NCBI GenBank assembly: GCA_964502735.1
Contig: CAZCYD010000016.1
Coordinates: 1-52,010 of the forward strand
Direction of reading: 5' to 3'
Source: JACKAN01 sp964502735
Lineage (GTDB): Bacteria > Bdellovibrionota > Bdellovibrionia > Bdellovibrionales > UBA1609
DNA: 52,010 nucleotides
The notes beneath the pieces were generated by a model. It did no database searches. It saw nothing but the letters and a program-made list of their open reading frames with translations, and was not told the DNA's origin. Below, in pieces: positions 9,052 to 16,625 of the stretch. How positions within the stretch are numbered: position 1 is the stretch's first letter; every line of letters starts with the position of its first letter. The position numbers were made by a program, and so were the translations under genes.

Positions 9052-9375
9052 ATGGGCAAAATTTCGGGAAGTCAGATTAAATCTAAACTTGTGAATAAAA
9101 AACAAGATCTCGATCGCATCATTTTGAATGTGGCCAATGAGTCTCTTCGCGGAATTCGAACTCAAGTGAAGAAACACACATCCTTGAATTTGGATGATAT
9201 TGAACTTAATAGTGATTTAGCTAGAAATGTGGCCGTAAAGGTATTGGAAAAGGCCCAAGAAATCAGAAAAAACTTGAGTAAGGAAGAGCTGATTGCAGCC
9301 TCGAAAAGAGCCAGTCAAAAATGGGTTGAAAAGGCTAAGTCGTCCATTCCTTACAGAGCTTCAGAAAAAAAATAA
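9052..9375 (+). CDS. Hypothetical small helical protein
   Basis: I do not recognise this 107-aa protein. It is lysine-rich, has no signal peptide, membrane segment or cysteines, and is predicted by eye to be almost all helix. An AGAGAGG site lies 5 nt before ATG 9052. It ends 2 bases before the queC start, so the two are probably co-translated. Codon use looks like its neighbours, so I think the gene is real. Confidence 0.7.
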   Translation: MGKISGSQIKSKLVNKKQDLDRIILNVANESLRGIRTQVKKHTSLNLDDIELNSDLARNVAVKVLEKAQEIRKNLSKEELIAASKRASQKWVEKAKSSIPYRASEKK

Positions 9376-9377
9376 AT

Positions 9378-10043
9378 ATGTCTACGAAATCTGTTGTACT
9401 TTTGTCAGGGGGGCTAGACTCCAGTGTCAATATATTTGTTGCGGCAAAGAAGACGGAAGTCTTGCTGGCTTTAACTTTTAACTACGGTCAAAAAGCCTTT
9501 GAGAACGAAAGAAAAGCCGCCATCGCAATTTGTCGGCAACTCAACCTTCCTCTTCGCTTTATTGATTTGAACTGGTTGGGGGAAGTCACCCAAACAAGTT
9601 TGGTAAAAGGTGATCAACAAATTCCATCAGGATCTGAAGTCCAAATTGATAACTATGAACAAAGTTTAAAGACGGCAAAAGCCGTATGGGTCCCCAACCG
9701 CAATGGAGTCTTCTTAAACATAGGAGCGGCAATTGCCGAGTCTATGGGCGCTGATGAACTGATTGTTGGCTTTAATAAGGAAGAGGCTGAAACGTTTCCA
9801 GACAATTCTTCTGGTTATATTGAAAGTTTAAACAAGTGCTTTGAGTACTCTACGGCTAATCACATTAAAGTGAATTCGTACACTACAGAAATGGATAAGG
9901 TAGAGATTGTAAAATTTGGGCAATCGTTGGGAGTTCCCTTTTCTGAATTGTGGCCCTGCTATTATTCAGGAGAGAAATTGTGTGAAGAGTGTGAGTCTTG
10001 CAAAAGGTTTTTAAGGGCATTAGCGGTCTTGCAGAAGAAATAG
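9378..10043 (+). CDS. queC: 7-cyano-7-deazaguanine synthase QueC
   Basis: QueC converts 7-carboxy-7-deazaguanine to preQ0 with ATP and ammonia, in queuosine biosynthesis. Seen: the PP-loop SGGLDSSVN at residues 9-17, FNYGQKA, the block VPNRNGVFLNI near residue 110, and the zinc-binding cysteines in CYYSGEKLCEECESC near the C terminus. 221 aa is typical. It is the third queuosine gene in the first 10 kb, although separated from queA-tgt by the Sec genes and recJ. An intrinsic terminator begins inside its last codons. Confidence 0.95.
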   Translation: MSTKSVVLLSGGLDSSVNIFVAAKKTEVLLALTFNYGQKAFENERKAAIAICRQLNLPLRFIDLNWLGEVTQTSLVKGDQQIPSGSEVQIDNYEQSLKTAKAVWVPNRNGVFLNIGAAIAESMGADELIVGFNKEEAETFPDNSSGYIESLNKCFEYSTANHIKVNSYTTEMDKVEIVKFGQSLGVPFSELWPCYYSGEKLCEECESCKRFLRALAVLQKK

Positions 10044-10056
10044 ACCGCTAATTTTT
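10020..10056 (+). terminator. Rho-independent terminator of queC
   Basis: Exact arms TTAGCGGTCT (10020-10029) and AGACCGCTAA (10042-10051) enclose a 12-nt loop and are followed by TTTTT. The left arm lies in the last codons of queC and the stop codon lies at the loop/right-arm junction. Confidence 0.8.
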
Positions 10057-10091
10057 CAGAACATAATTTGTCACACAAGAGGAGTTTTAAA

Positions 10092-10661
10092 TTGGTTACT
10101 TATTTTATTGAAGACAGAATGACGTATGATGGAAGTCAGTTAAGGTCACTATTTGCTTATAGGAACTATAATATTTTAGGTGATTCTATTGTTGGGTGGG
10201 TAGGTCCTTGTCAGGTTAACCCGGAGTTTATGGTTGATGGTGAAGATCTTAATGCTGGAGAAAAAATTTGTGGCGAAGAGATGCTTCATTTTATTTTTGA
10301 AAATTTTGATATGAATTTACTCGCAGGTGTGGCTGTGCAGAGATTGATGACTTCCATTGCCTTGGATGTAATTAGAGAAATGAGCCCCAACACATCTACG
10401 GCTCAGGCTTTACAAAGACGAGGTGATGATATCTTCTTTGAAAACCAAAAACTCAGTATAAGCATTGCCACAGTTTCTCCCCTATCGGCATTGATTCACT
10501 TCGCTCTAAATGTGAGTAATAAGGGGACTCCTGTTAGCACTCTCTCTTTAGAAGACTTGCAGTGTGACCCCAAAGACTTTACTACAGAATTTTTTAAGAG
10601 AATCGAGCAAGAAATGAATGAGATTAAAAAAGCCACTCAAAAAGTGCATTGGGTCAAGTAA
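10092..10661 (+). CDS. DUF366 family protein
   Basis: The sequence fits what I recall of the DUF366 family, mainly known from archaea: MTYDGSQLRSLFAYRNY near the N terminus, then ILGDSIVGWVGPCQV, MVDGEDL and a C-terminal helical tail. It is about 189 aa, with no signal peptide. I chose TTG 10092 because AAGAGGAG ends 7 nt upstream; the frame is open from a TTG at 10068 that has no such site. It lies 48 bases after queC, beyond a terminator. The biochemical role is unknown to me. Its place beside queC suggests, but does not show, a link to deazapurine metabolism. Confidence 0.75.
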   Translation: MVTYFIEDRMTYDGSQLRSLFAYRNYNILGDSIVGWVGPCQVNPEFMVDGEDLNAGEKICGEEMLHFIFENFDMNLLAGVAVQRLMTSIALDVIREMSPNTSTAQALQRRGDDIFFENQKLSISIATVSPLSALIHFALNVSNKGTPVSTLSLEDLQCDPKDFTTEFFKRIEQEMNEIKKATQKVHWVK

Positions 10662-10805
10662 GGTACGAGTTCGAGTTTATAATTCTAGTTTATACATTTG
10701 AATTGAATCTTATTTTGACAGAGGTCTAGGGTCTGATCAGGACCGTTCTGAAATTAGAATATTCACAAGATCTAAATCTATTTAAATAGAGAACGAAGCT
10801 GAAGA

Positions 10806-10820
10806 GTCTCATTGTGAGAC
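10806..10820. promoter_or_regulatory. Perfect 6-bp palindrome upstream of a lipoprotein gene
   Basis: GTCTCA (10806-10811) and TGAGAC (10815-10820) flank a 3-nt centre, about 80 bases before the start at 10897. It could be an operator or a small hairpin. The rest of the 10662-10896 spacer holds no gene that I can see. Confidence 0.35.
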
Positions 10821-10896
10821 AAAATAAAACAAAATATAGAGTGGTCCATATATTGCTTAATATTCTAATAAGACACAAAAAGAATAGGGGTGAGAA

Positions 10897-11679
10897 ATGT
10901 TTAAAATTATTTCAATTTTGACGGGGTCTATATTTTTGACGACAACATTTTTTGTAAACTGTGGCGGTCCTGCTCCAAAAAATTTGGATGAGATGTCTTC
11001 CAAACAGTCTTTCAGTGAAGATAATAACAATGAATCTGGAAATTCGATGAATCCCATAGGATCAAATACATCTGGCGACAACAATAATATTGGTACTGGC
11101 GGCAACGGCCAAAATTCAGGTATTTCAAATCAAAAAATTCAAATTGCAGTTCAAACCAATCAGCAAGCTCAAACAGATTGTTCATCTGCAGGAGCTCAAA
11201 TGTCTGGCGAAATCATAAACGCCGGTGTGGATGTTAGAGCTTGTGCTGAGTTCATTTTGGATTTGCCGGTGGGATCTAAGAGGCATGGGGAATACTATTA
11301 TTGTGATTCTCCAGCCAAGTTTGATAATATGCTTAACAAATCTGATTGGACCTATGAATCCGCTGAAAAAAAGTGGACCATAAAAAACGGAGGGATGCTC
11401 ACTCGCAACAGTTATTTTGTTCCTGGTATTTATAGAATGATTGTTTTAGACAAAGACAATAACAAGAGCGAAAGCGCATGGATAACTGTCGGAAGAAAAG
11501 GTTATGAAGATTGTTCAACGACATCTCAAAGTGTGGGGTCAGCTCCTCAAAAAAGATATTTCTGGACAGCAATAGTGGCAGGGCCTGTGCAAGCTCCAAC
11601 AAGTCCAACTTGTGGAGCTGGTAATGTGGGCGCGAAGACCTTCCAATCTGGTTATGAATGGACTTGTGTTTATCAATGA
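10897..11679 (+). CDS. Putative lipoprotein, Asn/Gly-rich N-terminal linker
   Basis: The product is not recognised. It has an N-terminal signal segment ending in FFVNCGG, which could be a lipobox with Asn before the Cys, an atypical residue at that place. Residues 30-90 form a low-complexity Asn/Ser/Gly linker. The rest is a compact domain with several cysteines (CSSAGA, RACAEF, YYCDSP, DCSTTS, SPTCGA, TCVYQ), suggesting a disulfide-bonded extracytoplasmic fold. GGGGTGAG lies just upstream of ATG 10897. It is a single gene facing nfu. Confidence 0.72.
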   Translation: MFKIISILTGSIFLTTTFFVNCGGPAPKNLDEMSSKQSFSEDNNNESGNSMNPIGSNTSGDNNNIGTGGNGQNSGISNQKIQIAVQTNQQAQTDCSSAGAQMSGEIINAGVDVRACAEFILDLPVGSKRHGEYYYCDSPAKFDNMLNKSDWTYESAEKKWTIKNGGMLTRNSYFVPGIYRMIVLDKDNNKSESAWITVGRKGYEDCSTTSQSVGSAPQKRYFWTAIVAGPVQAPTSPTCGAGNVGAKTFQSGYEWTCVYQ

Positions 11680-11700
11680 AATAAAAAGTGAGCTTTGAGG

Positions 11701-11719
11701 GTCTAGAAATTTTCTAGAC
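11701..11719. terminator. Hairpin between convergent genes
   Basis: GTCTAGAA (11701-11708) and TTCTAGAC (11712-11719) are exact arms around 3 nt. The hairpin lies between the convergent lipoprotein and nfu genes and overlaps the nfu stop. A T-rich stretch follows some 15 nt further in the minus direction, so it is a plausible but weak terminator. Confidence 0.4.
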
Positions 11720-12280
11720 AGCTACGACTTCTTTTACTTCGGGAATAATTTCTTGGATGCGTGCTTCAATCCCATCTTTAAGAGTCACCATGGAGCTGGG
11801 ACATCCGGAGCACGCCCCCGTCATTCTAACAAAAAGAGTACCTTGAGTGAATTTTTGAAAGACGATATCTCCCCCATCCATAGCCACAGCAGGACGGACT
11901 TCATTATTTAGAAAATCAATAATTCTTTTTACGAGTGGGTCTTTGATTTCAGGTTCAAGTTTTTCACTAATTTCAGTTTTAGGAAGCAGTAAAGATTTGC
12001 CGCTTTGAATATGTTCTTTAATGAGTGAGCAAAGTGGCTCAGCCAAAACCTTCCAGTCTACCCACTCTTGCTTTGTAACTGTCACAAAATTGGGACCTAT
12101 TTGAACCGCCGAAGCCCATGGAAATCCAAATATCTTTTCTGCAATCGGCGATCGTGTTGGTGGTTCCTGATCTTTCTCAAAACTAACGGACTCATCAGTC
12201 AACATCTCCGTGAAATAAAACTTCAAAGATTGTGGGTTGGGTGTGGCCTCATAAAAAACTTCTATATTTACTTTTTCCAT
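11714..12280 (-). CDS. Nfu-type iron-sulfur cluster scaffold/carrier
   Basis: Nfu proteins carry Fe-S clusters to target enzymes. Seen: an N-terminal Nfu_N-like domain beginning with EATPNPQSLKFYF, and a C-terminal NifU-like domain with VRPAVAMDGGDI and the cluster-binding CxxC in GACSGCPSS. From the chosen ATG (12280) the protein is 188 aa, the usual two-domain size. The frame stays open upstream to 12412, but that part overlaps the MFS gene and lacks family similarity. It lies just downstream of the MFS gene on the same strand. Confidence 0.88.
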   Translation of the reverse strand: MEKVNIEVFYEATPNPQSLKFYFTEMLTDESVSFEKDQEPPTRSPIAEKIFGFPWASAVQIGPNFVTVTKQEWVDWKVLAEPLCSLIKEHIQSGKSLLLPKTEISEKLEPEIKDPLVKRIIDFLNNEVRPAVAMDGGDIVFQKFTQGTLFVRMTGACSGCPSSMVTLKDGIEARIQEIIPEVKEVVAV

Positions 12281-12326
12281 AGACTTTACATGCTTGAATG
12301 GGAGGGGAGTTTCAAGGGGAAAGCCT

Positions 12327-13565
12327 TTAAGTAAGCGATGTGTCATATTTTCTGGAGCTTCTATCCGCCTGAAGCTTATGCAGAATAGATAGGCCTCCAA
12401 ATAGAGAAGCAAAAATATAAATGCAATTTTCGTATCCTATGTTGTCTGCAAGTACGCCAATGGGGTAGCTCGCTAAGGGGCCTAAGCTTAGAAATGCAAT
12501 TCCTATGAAGGCTCCGATTCGGCCTCGAAACTCCTCTTGCACTTGAAGGTGAAGTGAGACAGTTAGAGAGGCAAAACAAAGGTATGAGGAAAACCCCAAA
12601 AGACTAATGCAAAAAACTGTTAACCACAATGTATCTGCAAGGGGAGTTATAAACATCAAGATTGTGGCAAGTGGTACGCCAAAGTAGAGAGCATTTGAGG
12701 GGCTTTTGGGTTTGATAGCTGCAAAAATTAAAGAGCCCAGCATCGCTCCCGTTGCCGGAAAAGCAAAGACGTAGCCAAATTGATCCCCTGAGAGATCGAA
12801 TTTGAGCTTTATATAGGTTCTGAACACAACTAGTAGGAGCGGAAAAACAAGAAGAATAGTACTTAAAAGTTGCAGAGAGTAAAATTTCATTTCTTTATTG
12901 TGAGCAATATATTGGAAGGCCTCGCGAAGTGAGGCCCAGCTTGTTGAATGGGTCTTGACATCGCGTTTAACTTCGCGAAGATTCAAAGTCCTCAAAATAA
13001 AAATGAGACCAATAAAACTTAATCCATCAAAGAGAAAAACAAGAGATGGGCCATGCCAGGCCATAAGAACTCCGGCAATTACTGGGCCCAACATGCGAGC
13101 GGTATGAAAGTTGGTAGAATTAATGGCAATAGCCTGCTGAAAATCCTCCTTGGGAACAAGACGTATTGTCAGTGTTTGATAGGCGGGAGAATCAAAAGAC
13201 ACAATAATTCCCTCTAGGATAGCAAAAACAAAAAGGTGCCAAAGTTGAATACTTGAGAACTCAGTTACAAAGGCGAGGGCAATGGAGACCACAGCTAATA
13301 TAGATTTTGTTGCAATCATAAGATTTTTAACTTCTAATCTGTCGACAAGAACTCCACCGTGCATCATCAGCAGAAGTCCTGGTATAGCAGAAGCCAGTAA
13401 AATAGAACCAAGAGCTCCAGCCTGACCCATCATTTCGATCACAATATAAGCGCGTGCGAGGTCATGGGACCAAGTCCCAACGAGAGAGAGGGCTTGAACA
13501 AAGAAAAAATTTCGAAAGGCTTTGTGACGGAAAGGACTTAAGCGGCTTTTAAGCAGTTGAAACAT
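12327..13565 (-). CDS. MFS transporter (MFS_3/EntS-like)
   Basis: The product is a 412-aa inner-membrane protein with about 12 hydrophobic segments. The N-terminal start LSPFRHKAFRNFFFVQALSL and the following GTWSHDLARAYIV fit the MFS_3 subgroup, which includes siderophore and drug exporters. GGVLVDRLEVKNLM resembles the loop 2-3 motif. The substrate cannot be inferred. The gene starts 50 bases from the divergent aldolase gene, so the two share a short promoter region. nfu follows on the same strand. Confidence 0.85.
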   Translation of the reverse strand: MFQLLKSRLSPFRHKAFRNFFFVQALSLVGTWSHDLARAYIVIEMMGQAGALGSILLASAIPGLLLMMHGGVLVDRLEVKNLMIATKSILAVVSIALAFVTEFSSIQLWHLFVFAILEGIIVSFDSPAYQTLTIRLVPKEDFQQAIAINSTNFHTARMLGPVIAGVLMAWHGPSLVFLFDGLSFIGLIFILRTLNLREVKRDVKTHSTSWASLREAFQYIAHNKEMKFYSLQLLSTILLVFPLLLVVFRTYIKLKFDLSGDQFGYVFAFPATGAMLGSLIFAAIKPKSPSNALYFGVPLATILMFITPLADTLWLTVFCISLLGFSSYLCFASLTVSLHLQVQEEFRGRIGAFIGIAFLSLGPLASYPIGVLADNIGYENCIYIFASLFGGLSILHKLQADRSSRKYDTSLT

Positions 13566-13614
13566 AAATCAACTCTATGATAAACATGGGCATCTTTACA
13601 AAATGAGGTACTTA

Positions 13615-14535
13615 ATGACACCAAGAGTTAGAGAAATTTTGAGTTGGTATGGGTCAGACAACCCGGGCGTTTTATCAAACATGGCAAGAATAATGAATAC
13701 GGGACGACTTGCGGGAACAGGAAAGATGGTTATTCTTCCTGTAGATCAAGGATTTGAACATGGTCCAGCGCGAAGCTTTTCTGTTAATCCAGATTCTTAT
13801 GATCCCTTCTACCACTTTGAATTAGCCATTGAGTCGGGTTGTAATGCCTATGCGGCACCCTTAGGTTTTTTGGAGGCCGGTGCTCGAGAATTTGCTGGCG
13901 AGATCCCTTTAATTCTTAAGGTTAACAATTCAGATTCTTTATTTTCAAGCAAGACGGGACCGATATCGGCTTTAACCTCTTGTGTGGACGATGCTTTAAG
14001 ACTGGGCTGTGCAGCTATCGGATTTACAATCTATCCGGGAAGTGAAAACAGAAAGGGTATGTACGAAGAGATATCGCAAATTTCCAGACAGGCTAAGGAG
14101 GCTGGATTGCCGACTGTGATTTGGTCTTACCCTCGAGGGGCCAGCTTGTCCAAAGAAGGAGAAACAGCCATTGACGTTGTGGCCTATGCCACTCAAATTG
14201 CAGCTCAGCTAGGGGCGCACATTATTAAGGTGAAGCCACCAACAGCCCATATAGAACAGGCCGAAGCCAAAAAAGTTTTTGCTCAAAATAATATTCGAGT
14301 AGAAAATTTGGCAGATCGTGCACGCCACGTAGTTGAGTCGGCTTTTAATGGCAGACGAATTGTTATCTTCAGTGGTGGTGAGGCCAAGGGTACAGAAGCT
14401 GTGCTCAGTGAGGTGCGTCAGTTAGCTGAGGGTGGAGCTTTTGGAAGTATCATGGGTAGAAATGCCTTTCAAAGACCTAAAGCTGAAGCGATAAAGCTTT
14501 TGCAAGACGTAATGGATAGTTTTGTTGGATTTTAA
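13615..14535 (+). CDS. fbaB: Class I fructose-bisphosphate aldolase (FbaB/DhnA type)
   Basis: The enzyme splits fructose 1,6-bisphosphate by a Schiff-base mechanism in glycolysis or gluconeogenesis. Seen: NTGRLAGTGKMVILPVDQG and EHGPARSF near residues 28-56, the central block GCAAIGFTIYPGS, VIWSYPRG, the probable Schiff-base lysine region GAHIIKVKPP, and IFSGGEAKG plus GRNAFQRP near the C terminus. I chose ATG 13615 because TGAGG lies 7 nt upstream; an ATG at 13603 is also in frame. About 306 aa, somewhat shorter than E. coli FbaB. Confidence 0.9.
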   Translation: MTPRVREILSWYGSDNPGVLSNMARIMNTGRLAGTGKMVILPVDQGFEHGPARSFSVNPDSYDPFYHFELAIESGCNAYAAPLGFLEAGAREFAGEIPLILKVNNSDSLFSSKTGPISALTSCVDDALRLGCAAIGFTIYPGSENRKGMYEEISQISRQAKEAGLPTVIWSYPRGASLSKEGETAIDVVAYATQIAAQLGAHIIKVKPPTAHIEQAEAKKVFAQNNIRVENLADRARHVVESAFNGRRIVIFSGGEAKGTEAVLSEVRQLAEGGAFGSIMGRNAFQRPKAEAIKLLQDVMDSFVGF

Positions 14536-15442
14536 AAAAATTTATTTTTTTATTATTCTGGGAGGCCTAGGGTTGCAGTCGGCATGTGTTACTGGCCCCA
14601 CTAAAGTTTATCAAAGCCAATCTTTAGACGTAAAGTCGAGCGTGTCTGCAAATCTGCAGCCCCTTTCGTTGGATGATAACACTGTGGTCTTAGATGCTCG
14701 CAGCGTTTTTGATTACAACCTGGCTCACATTCCTCAATCTTTAAATATGCAGTGGAGCGATTTTAGTCGCCCTGGGGCTCGCAATAAAGGTCTTTTAAGC
14801 GAGGATCTTTATAAAGAAGCCAGAAGATTGGCTTTAAAGGGGATTTCTCCCGAATCAAAAGTGATAATTGTGGGAAATGGAATAGAAGGGCGAGGAGAAG
14901 AGGGGCGTTTGGCTTGGACCTTAATGTACATGGGAATTCAAGATGTACAGTTTGCTAGCTTGAAACACTTTCCAAAAGTTCCAATGACAAACGCCGAGAG
15001 TCCTCCCAAAAAAAATGAAAAAGTGTGGAAGCCAAACTTAGTCAAAAGCTTAATAGTTGAAAAAGAAGAGATTAGGGATTTTATTAACCACCCTATGCGA
15101 TTTGAAACTATGCGATCCAAAACTGTGCAATCTAAAAAGTATATCATAGATGTGCGCAGCTCTAAGGAGTATTTTGATCGGCGAAAAAACAATGGGGACT
15201 ATAAGTATCCAGATATTAATGCGATTCATATACCTTGGGAGTCTTTTTTTACTGGAGAGGGGCGACCAGATCTACAGATTCGTCAACAGTTATTAGATCT
15301 TGGTATAACAACTGAAAGCCGAATTATTGTAATTAGTAATGAAGGTGTAAGATCAGGGGCTGTGTCTGCGGCTTTGTACTTAATGGGGTTTGTAAATACA
15401 GGCAATTTTGCCGGTGGATACAAATGGTTCTTTCAATATTAA
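14522..15442 (+). CDS. Tandem rhodanese-like lipoprotein lacking active-site cysteines
   Basis: The N terminus is a lipoprotein signal with lipobox LQSAC. Two rhodanese-like domains follow: domain 1 with VVLDARSVFDYNLAHIP and domain 2 with YIIDVRSSKEYF. Rhodaneses carry a catalytic Cys at the start of the active-site loop. Here the loops read VGNGIEGRGEEGR in domain 1 and ISNEGVRSG in domain 2, so the Cys is missing from both. The protein is probably a non-catalytic, membrane-anchored binding protein. The start is TTG 14522 (or TTG 14525) and it overlaps the end of the aldolase gene by 14 bases, with no strong ribosome site. Confidence 0.8.
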   Translation: MLDFKKIYFFIILGGLGLQSACVTGPTKVYQSQSLDVKSSVSANLQPLSLDDNTVVLDARSVFDYNLAHIPQSLNMQWSDFSRPGARNKGLLSEDLYKEARRLALKGISPESKVIIVGNGIEGRGEEGRLAWTLMYMGIQDVQFASLKHFPKVPMTNAESPPKKNEKVWKPNLVKSLIVEKEEIRDFINHPMRFETMRSKTVQSKKYIIDVRSSKEYFDRRKNNGDYKYPDINAIHIPWESFFTGEGRPDLQIRQQLLDLGITTESRIIVISNEGVRSGAVSAALYLMGFVNTGNFAGGYKWFFQY

Positions 15443-15445
15443 AAC

Positions 15446-16429
15446 TTAGCCGGCTTTTTCGGTGGTCATTTTAAATAAAACAGAGTACATGGCTTCGAGA
15501 ACATCCTTGTCAAATCTGGCAGAGAGTTTTTCTTTCATAAACAGAAGAGCGTCTTGCGGAAGCATGGGTTCATTGTAAGATCTTTTTGTTGTTAGCGCAT
15601 CGAAAGTATCTGTAACCGCAACGATTCTTGCCATGGGGTGTATTTCGTCACCTATCAGACCTTGTGGATAGCCATTTCCTAAAAAGCTTTCGTGATGTTC
15701 GAAGCAGCAAGCTCTGACGTTATTGCAGACTAGATTGTGATCAAACTGATTGAGTATTAGAAGTCCGTACTCCGGATGTTTTTTCATTTGGCTCCACTCT
15801 AAGTCTGTAAGTGGACCATCTTTTGTAATGATATCAATACTTACGTGTCTTTTGCCAATATCGTGAAATAAGGCTCCCTCGCCAAGCTGTTTAAGATCTT
15901 CCCCTGTGTAGCCAAGAACTGAACCTAATCCTAAGGAGTAGATACTGACGTCCACGGAGTGATTAAATGTATAGAAGTCATGTTTTGAAAGACCTAGTAG
16001 CTCTCCCATGGCACTGGGTTCGTCTTCCATGAATTTCATAAAGTTGTCTATGACTTCTTTTGAACTTTCTAAAGCTTGACCGATGTCTGGACTTTCAAAT
16101 AGCTCTTGGACAATGGCCAGAGAGCTTTCTCTTAAGATAAGAGCCTTTTCACTAGGATTTAACTGCTCACTGTTGAGTCGGCCCTGGATGTATTCGCGGT
16201 AAATTTGCCGATCCTTTGCCTGAATATAAAAAGAGTCGGGAGCTTTGTTTTCAAATTTTTCTAGCTTCTCAGCCGACATGGAATCGCCAGAGCGTAAATA
16301 ATGCACATAATGATTGCCAATTTCAACGTAGACATCAAAGGGAATAGGAGCTGATGGATGCAGGGAGTTGATTCTTATAACTGCGTAATCTTGTTTAGGA
16401 AAATGTTGCTGTTTTTTATCTTCCGCCAT
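15446..16429 (-). CDS. HD-GYP domain protein (candidate cyclic-di-GMP phosphodiesterase)
   Basis: HD-GYP proteins hydrolyse cyclic-di-GMP. Seen: a 140-residue N-terminal region without known motif, then the HD-GYP domain with FNHSVDVSIYSL, the HD pair in LFHDIGKRHV (His189-Asp190), EHHESFLGNGYPQG and the block ARIVAVTDTFDALTTKRSY. The canonical HHExxDGxGYP reads HHESFLGNGYP here, so the Asp before Gly is Leu. No membrane segment or receiver domain is visible. It converges with the rhodanese-like gene, 3 bases apart. Catalytic activity is likely but not certain because of the altered motif. Confidence 0.88.
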   Translation of the reverse strand: MAEDKKQQHFPKQDYAVIRINSLHPSAPIPFDVYVEIGNHYVHYLRSGDSMSAEKLEKFENKAPDSFYIQAKDRQIYREYIQGRLNSEQLNPSEKALILRESSLAIVQELFESPDIGQALESSKEVIDNFMKFMEDEPSAMGELLGLSKHDFYTFNHSVDVSIYSLGLGSVLGYTGEDLKQLGEGALFHDIGKRHVSIDIITKDGPLTDLEWSQMKKHPEYGLLILNQFDHNLVCNNVRACCFEHHESFLGNGYPQGLIGDEIHPMARIVAVTDTFDALTTKRSYNEPMLPQDALLFMKEKLSARFDKDVLEAMYSVLFKMTTEKAG

Positions 16430-16550
16430 AAAGAGTATTGTGCCATGCTTTTAAAATGATCGCCAAGTGCTTTCACTGGGCTTTTAAATTATTAGGCTTT
16501 TGAGCGGGTTATAAGTGGATGAGCATAAACCGCAAAGTAGGAGTCTGAAT

Positions 16551-16625
16551 TAACTAATATTAACTAATATAAGGGTACTAATTAATAAGGGTATATGGGT
16601 ATTAATAATGAGCATTAATAATGAG
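16551..16625. repeat. Short direct repeats in the recG leader
   Basis: TAACTAATAT occurs twice in tandem (16551-16570). Further on, ATTAATAATGAG occurs at 16601-16612 and again at 16614-16625. The first copy of the second pair includes the recG ATG (16608); the second copy holds an out-of-frame ATG (16621). These A/T-rich repeats form the spacer between divergent HD-GYP and recG. Confidence 0.7.
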
